Source: a virus
Strand: one strand, 5' to 3'
DNA: 21,727 nucleotides
IMG/VR virus record: IMGVR_UViG_3300020437_000695
Span: 1 to 21,727 of that record
Shown: positions 21,645 through 21,727 of the stretch, one piece after another
How positions within the stretch are numbered: the first letter of the stretch is position 1
Layout: each line of letters begins with the position of its first letter
Made by a program: the position numbers and the translations under genes
The notes under the pieces: model-generated
The model's input: only the letters and a program-made list of their open reading frames with translations
Told to the model about the DNA's origin: nothing
The model's database searches: none

Positions 21645-21652
21645 TATTTATC
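21645..21652 (-). promoter_or_regulatory. Late promoter GATAAATA upstream of gp18
   Basis: GATAAATA on the minus strand (21652-21645), 55 bases before ATG 21589, in the intergenic gap. Confidence 0.7.
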
Positions 21653-21686
21653 GAAAATGGAGAAAAAAGTGCGTTTTTTGAGTTAA

Positions 21687-21727
21687 CTACGTAGACAATA
21701 GGTCTGAAACCTGACTATACAGATTTT
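21687..21727 (-). CDS. 3' end of an unidentified upstream gene, cut by window edge
   Basis: Twelve codons ending NLYSQVSDLLST and TAG (21689-21687) are open from the right edge. The other two frames stop as well, but their residues (for example ICIVRFQTYCLRS) look less like a protein end. The identity cannot be judged from so few residues. It would be the gene transcribed just before gp18. Confidence 0.35.
   Translation of the reverse strand, partial: NLYSQVSDLLST

Noticed and set aside
21662-21677. AAAAAA-CGCAC-TTTTTT as terminator before gp18
   Set aside because: The stem is made only of A-T pairs, with no GC-rich part; too weak to call.
1-21727. tRNA genes, CRISPR arrays, insertion sequences, integrase or attachment sites
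   Set aside because: Looked for cloverleaf-like or repeat-spacer patterns and transposase/integrase motifs; none seen. The longest gaps between genes are under 200 bp and hold promoters, repeats or terminators.

Overview
The window is a piece of a strictly lytic T4-like myovirus genome, tightly packed and AT-rich. Every confidently recognised gene lies on the minus strand, so transcription runs from high to low coordinates. The type of phage is fixed by a tail sheath (gp18), tail tube (gp19), large terminase (gp17), head-completion nuclease (gp4), gp32, UvsX, UvsY and class Ia NrdA/NrdB. The mix resembles marine T4-like phages of cyanobacteria or SAR11-type hosts: a QueD-like protein beside uvsX, a small winged-helix protein, a sheath enlarged by insertions, and a very AT-rich sequence. 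The host is an inference, because nothing in the window names it.

Right part (21.7 to 9.5 kb) is the late, virion-building module. In transcription order it holds the 3' end of an unknown gene, gp18, gp19, a tube-initiator-like baseplate protein (gp48/gp54 type), a small unknown protein, gp4, a probable small terminase (gp16-like), three acidic proteins without firm assignment, gp17, a 482-aa conserved phage protein and a 101-aa unknown. Late-promoter octamers (NATAAATA, recognised in T4 by the gp55 sigma factor) precede gp18, gp19, the gp16-like gene, the 189-aa gene, gp17 and the 482-aa gene. Strong hairpin-plus-U terminators close gp18, the 137-aa gene and the end of the module (9494-9520). 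Two of them sit directly in front of the next late promoter.

Middle part (9.45 to 1.9 kb) is the replication, recombination and nucleotide module. A near-consensus sigma-70 promoter (TTGACT-17-TATACT) and a leader with direct repeats drive gp32. They are followed by uvsX, a QueD/PTPS-like gene, a 75-aa acidic gene, uvsY, nrdA, an unknown 197-aa gene coupled to nrdA by TAATG, and nrdB. Most of these genes abut or overlap. The products supply single-strand binding, strand exchange with its mediator, and deoxynucleotides for phage replication.

Left part (1.8 kb to 1) holds short early-type genes behind three promoters that share an AAAACTTGACA -35 block and a TGn-extended -10: a winged-helix protein, a zinc-ribbon protein, an LPD29-like protein, an 86-aa unknown and the N-terminus of a larger protein, possibly an AAA+ ATPase. 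The most unusual item is a 39-codon plus-strand membrane-peptide ORF at 1827-1946. It has a perfect late promoter almost touching its ATG and shares its stop tail-to-tail with nrdB. I saw no tRNA, CRISPR array, insertion sequence or integrase.
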